A DNA stretch of 33,961 nt from Streptomyces mutomycini (GTDB lineage Bacteria; Actinomycetota; Actinomycetes; Streptomycetales; Streptomycetaceae): contig NZ_MAPV01000046.1 in assembly GCF_001700505.1 (NCBI RefSeq), positions 135 through 34,095 on the forward strand. The letters are read 5' to 3'. A model generated the notes under the pieces. It did no database searches. It was not told the origin of the DNA and saw nothing but the letters and a program-made list of their open reading frames with translations. The first letter of the stretch is position 1; the number at the start of each line of letters is the position of its first letter. Made by a program: the position numbers and the translations under genes. Positions 33,150 through 33,961 of the stretch are shown here, piece by piece.

Positions 33150-33217
33150 TGAGATGTCCTCGTGTCTTCCTCTGCGAGCCGGGCATCCGCGCGGCGTGAC
33201 TGGATGGAGCGACCCCC
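33150..33217 (+). other. 68-base intergenic gap
   Basis: This short gap separates the giant gene from the next gene. I see no strong hairpin with a T-run, so no terminator is called, which favours co-transcription. A 25-codon frame (ATG 33154 to TGA 33229-33231) spans the gap and overlaps the next start; it has no convincing support as a gene. Confidence 0.5.
33206..33209 (+). promoter_or_regulatory. ribosome-binding site for the 33218 gene
   Basis: GGAG lies eight bases upstream of ATG 33218. This is standard actinomycete spacing and supports that start over other in-frame starts further in. Confidence 0.6.
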
Positions 33218-33961
33218 ATGCCGACCTCTGACGGACGGCCGGACGCCGCCCGCGGGCCGATACCTGTTCCCGGCACGGCGCCCGCCGGTGTGTCCGCGCG
33301 TCCGCCCGTACCCGTAGGGCGGGACCAGCCGCACTTCCCGGTGCCGCCCGAGGACATCGTCGCGGCCGCCCGGTCCGCCCCCGACCACTGGCTGTCGGTG
33401 ACCGACCGGCACTGGCTCGGCGAGAAGGCCGACGAGCCCCCGCCCCCCTGGGCCGTACTCGGCCGCTGGCGCAGCGACGCCAACGGCGAGATCGCCGAGT
33501 GGGAGGCCAACCCTGACTACCGGCCCTCACCCGCCGCACTCGGATGGGCCCCACCGGTCAGCGACGCCGACGCCGCCGTGCACCTGGCTGCCACCGGTTA
33601 CGGTCCGGACGAGGATGTCGCCGAGGCTCTCGCGGAGGCCGGCACCGTGGCCGTGTGCGTGACCGGGGACGGGGAGCCGGCGTGGACGCGGGCACCCGGC
33701 GGCGCTCTCGCGGTGCCCGTCTTCCCCGTGTCGCCGCAGGCGTCGGCGGACCGCCTTCCCGTGCACGTGCTGATGGCGCTCCCCGACCTCCTCGACCGGC
33801 TGCCCGCCGGCCGTGACGTGATGTTCCTCAGCGCCTCCGCCCCGGCCGCACTGCTCGTCCCGGCGGACGATCTGCGGGCACGGTGGGCGGAGGTGACCGG
33901 CGAATCCGGACCCGGCACCCCGGCCCGGGCCGCCGGGCGCCCCCACACCGACTCAGGTACC
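33218..33961 (+). CDS. type VII secretion system-associated-like protein, 3' end outside window
   Basis: The frame opens with ATG at 33218, eight bases after GGAG (33206-33209), and is still open at the right edge after 248 codons. The product begins MPTSDGRPDAARG and has a Pro-rich N-terminus. A Trp-rich stretch follows, with motifs DHWLSVTDRHW, PPPPWAVLGRW and NPDYRPSP, and then a domain with VAVCVTG, VPVFPVSP, DLLDRLPAG and ALLVPADD. I remember this combination from Streptomyces proteins annotated as type VII secretion system-associated, which sit beside Esx-type loci and large substrates; no search was possible. No signal peptide or transmembrane segment is visible. The gene lies 68 bases after the giant gene on the same strand, so co-transcription is likely. 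A role as chaperone, partner or antagonist of the giant protein is an inference from position. Confidence 0.85.
   Translation, partial: MPTSDGRPDAARGPIPVPGTAPAGVSARPPVPVGRDQPHFPVPPEDIVAAARSAPDHWLSVTDRHWLGEKADEPPPPWAVLGRWRSDANGEIAEWEANPDYRPSPAALGWAPPVSDADAAVHLAATGYGPDEDVAEALAEAGTVAVCVTGDGEPAWTRAPGGALAVPVFPVSPQASADRLPVHVLMALPDLLDRLPAGRDVMFLSASAPAALLVPADDLRARWAEVTGESGPGTPARAAGRPHTDSGT

Noticed and set aside
33178..33195. Short GC-rich inverted repeat (gccg...cggc) after the giant gene
   Set aside because: The stem is only about four bases with no T-run, so it is not a credible terminator.
33154..33231. 25-codon frame in the gap between the two genes
   Set aside because: It has no clear ribosome-binding site, overlaps the next start, and its composition is unremarkable. 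It could be a leader, but nothing supports it.

Overview
The window is very GC-rich, with mostly C- or G-ending codons and long accidental open frames on the opposite strand. This points to a high-GC actinomycete. The gene downstream of the main one resembles a family I remember as annotated 'type VII secretion system-associated protein' in Streptomyces, so Streptomyces or a close relative is the best guess.

Almost the whole window (1 to 33149, + strand) is one uninterrupted reading frame that is already open at the left edge. At least 11,048 residues are visible, more than 1.1 MDa by rule of thumb. The true start, and any secretion signal, lie outside the window. The protein reads as a mosaic of toxin-type enzyme domains joined by repeated modules and low-complexity linkers. 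In order it contains: the last residues of one edema-factor-like cyclase copy and then a complete cyclase domain (1-735); an OTU-type cysteine protease (about 1002-1660); a Pro/Glu/Asp repeat linker; a 5 kb beta-rich region (2148-7250); two decayed OTU-like domains (7610-9030); duplicated block A (9339-12050); a HELGH metallopeptidase (12345-13260); duplicated block B (13464-16285); and a domain with a GHHxxHE motif (16530-17500).

A second half follows (17690-31000). It is built from four caspase/C80-like modules with a His-Gly...Cys dyad, interleaved with helical and alpha/beta repeat modules and two OmpA-like modules. The protein ends with an enterotoxin/pierisin-like ADP-ribosyltransferase (31310-31800), a DDDSDDDP repeat linker and a second copy of the GHHxxHE domain, then stops at 33149. 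After a 68-base gap, a second gene starts at 33218 with a good ribosome-binding site and runs off the right edge.

My reading is that this is a secreted multi-effector toxin of polyprotein type. The four evenly built caspase-like modules could cut it into separate enzymes (cyclase, OTU protease, metallopeptidase, ADP-ribosyltransferase), and the downstream gene would serve a type VII secretion context. I recall giant Streptomyces proteins named 'lonely Cys domain-containing protein'. That fits here, because I find only six cysteine codons in the frame, five of them at predicted active sites. Enzyme activities, self-cleavage and export are inferences from motifs and have not been demonstrated.
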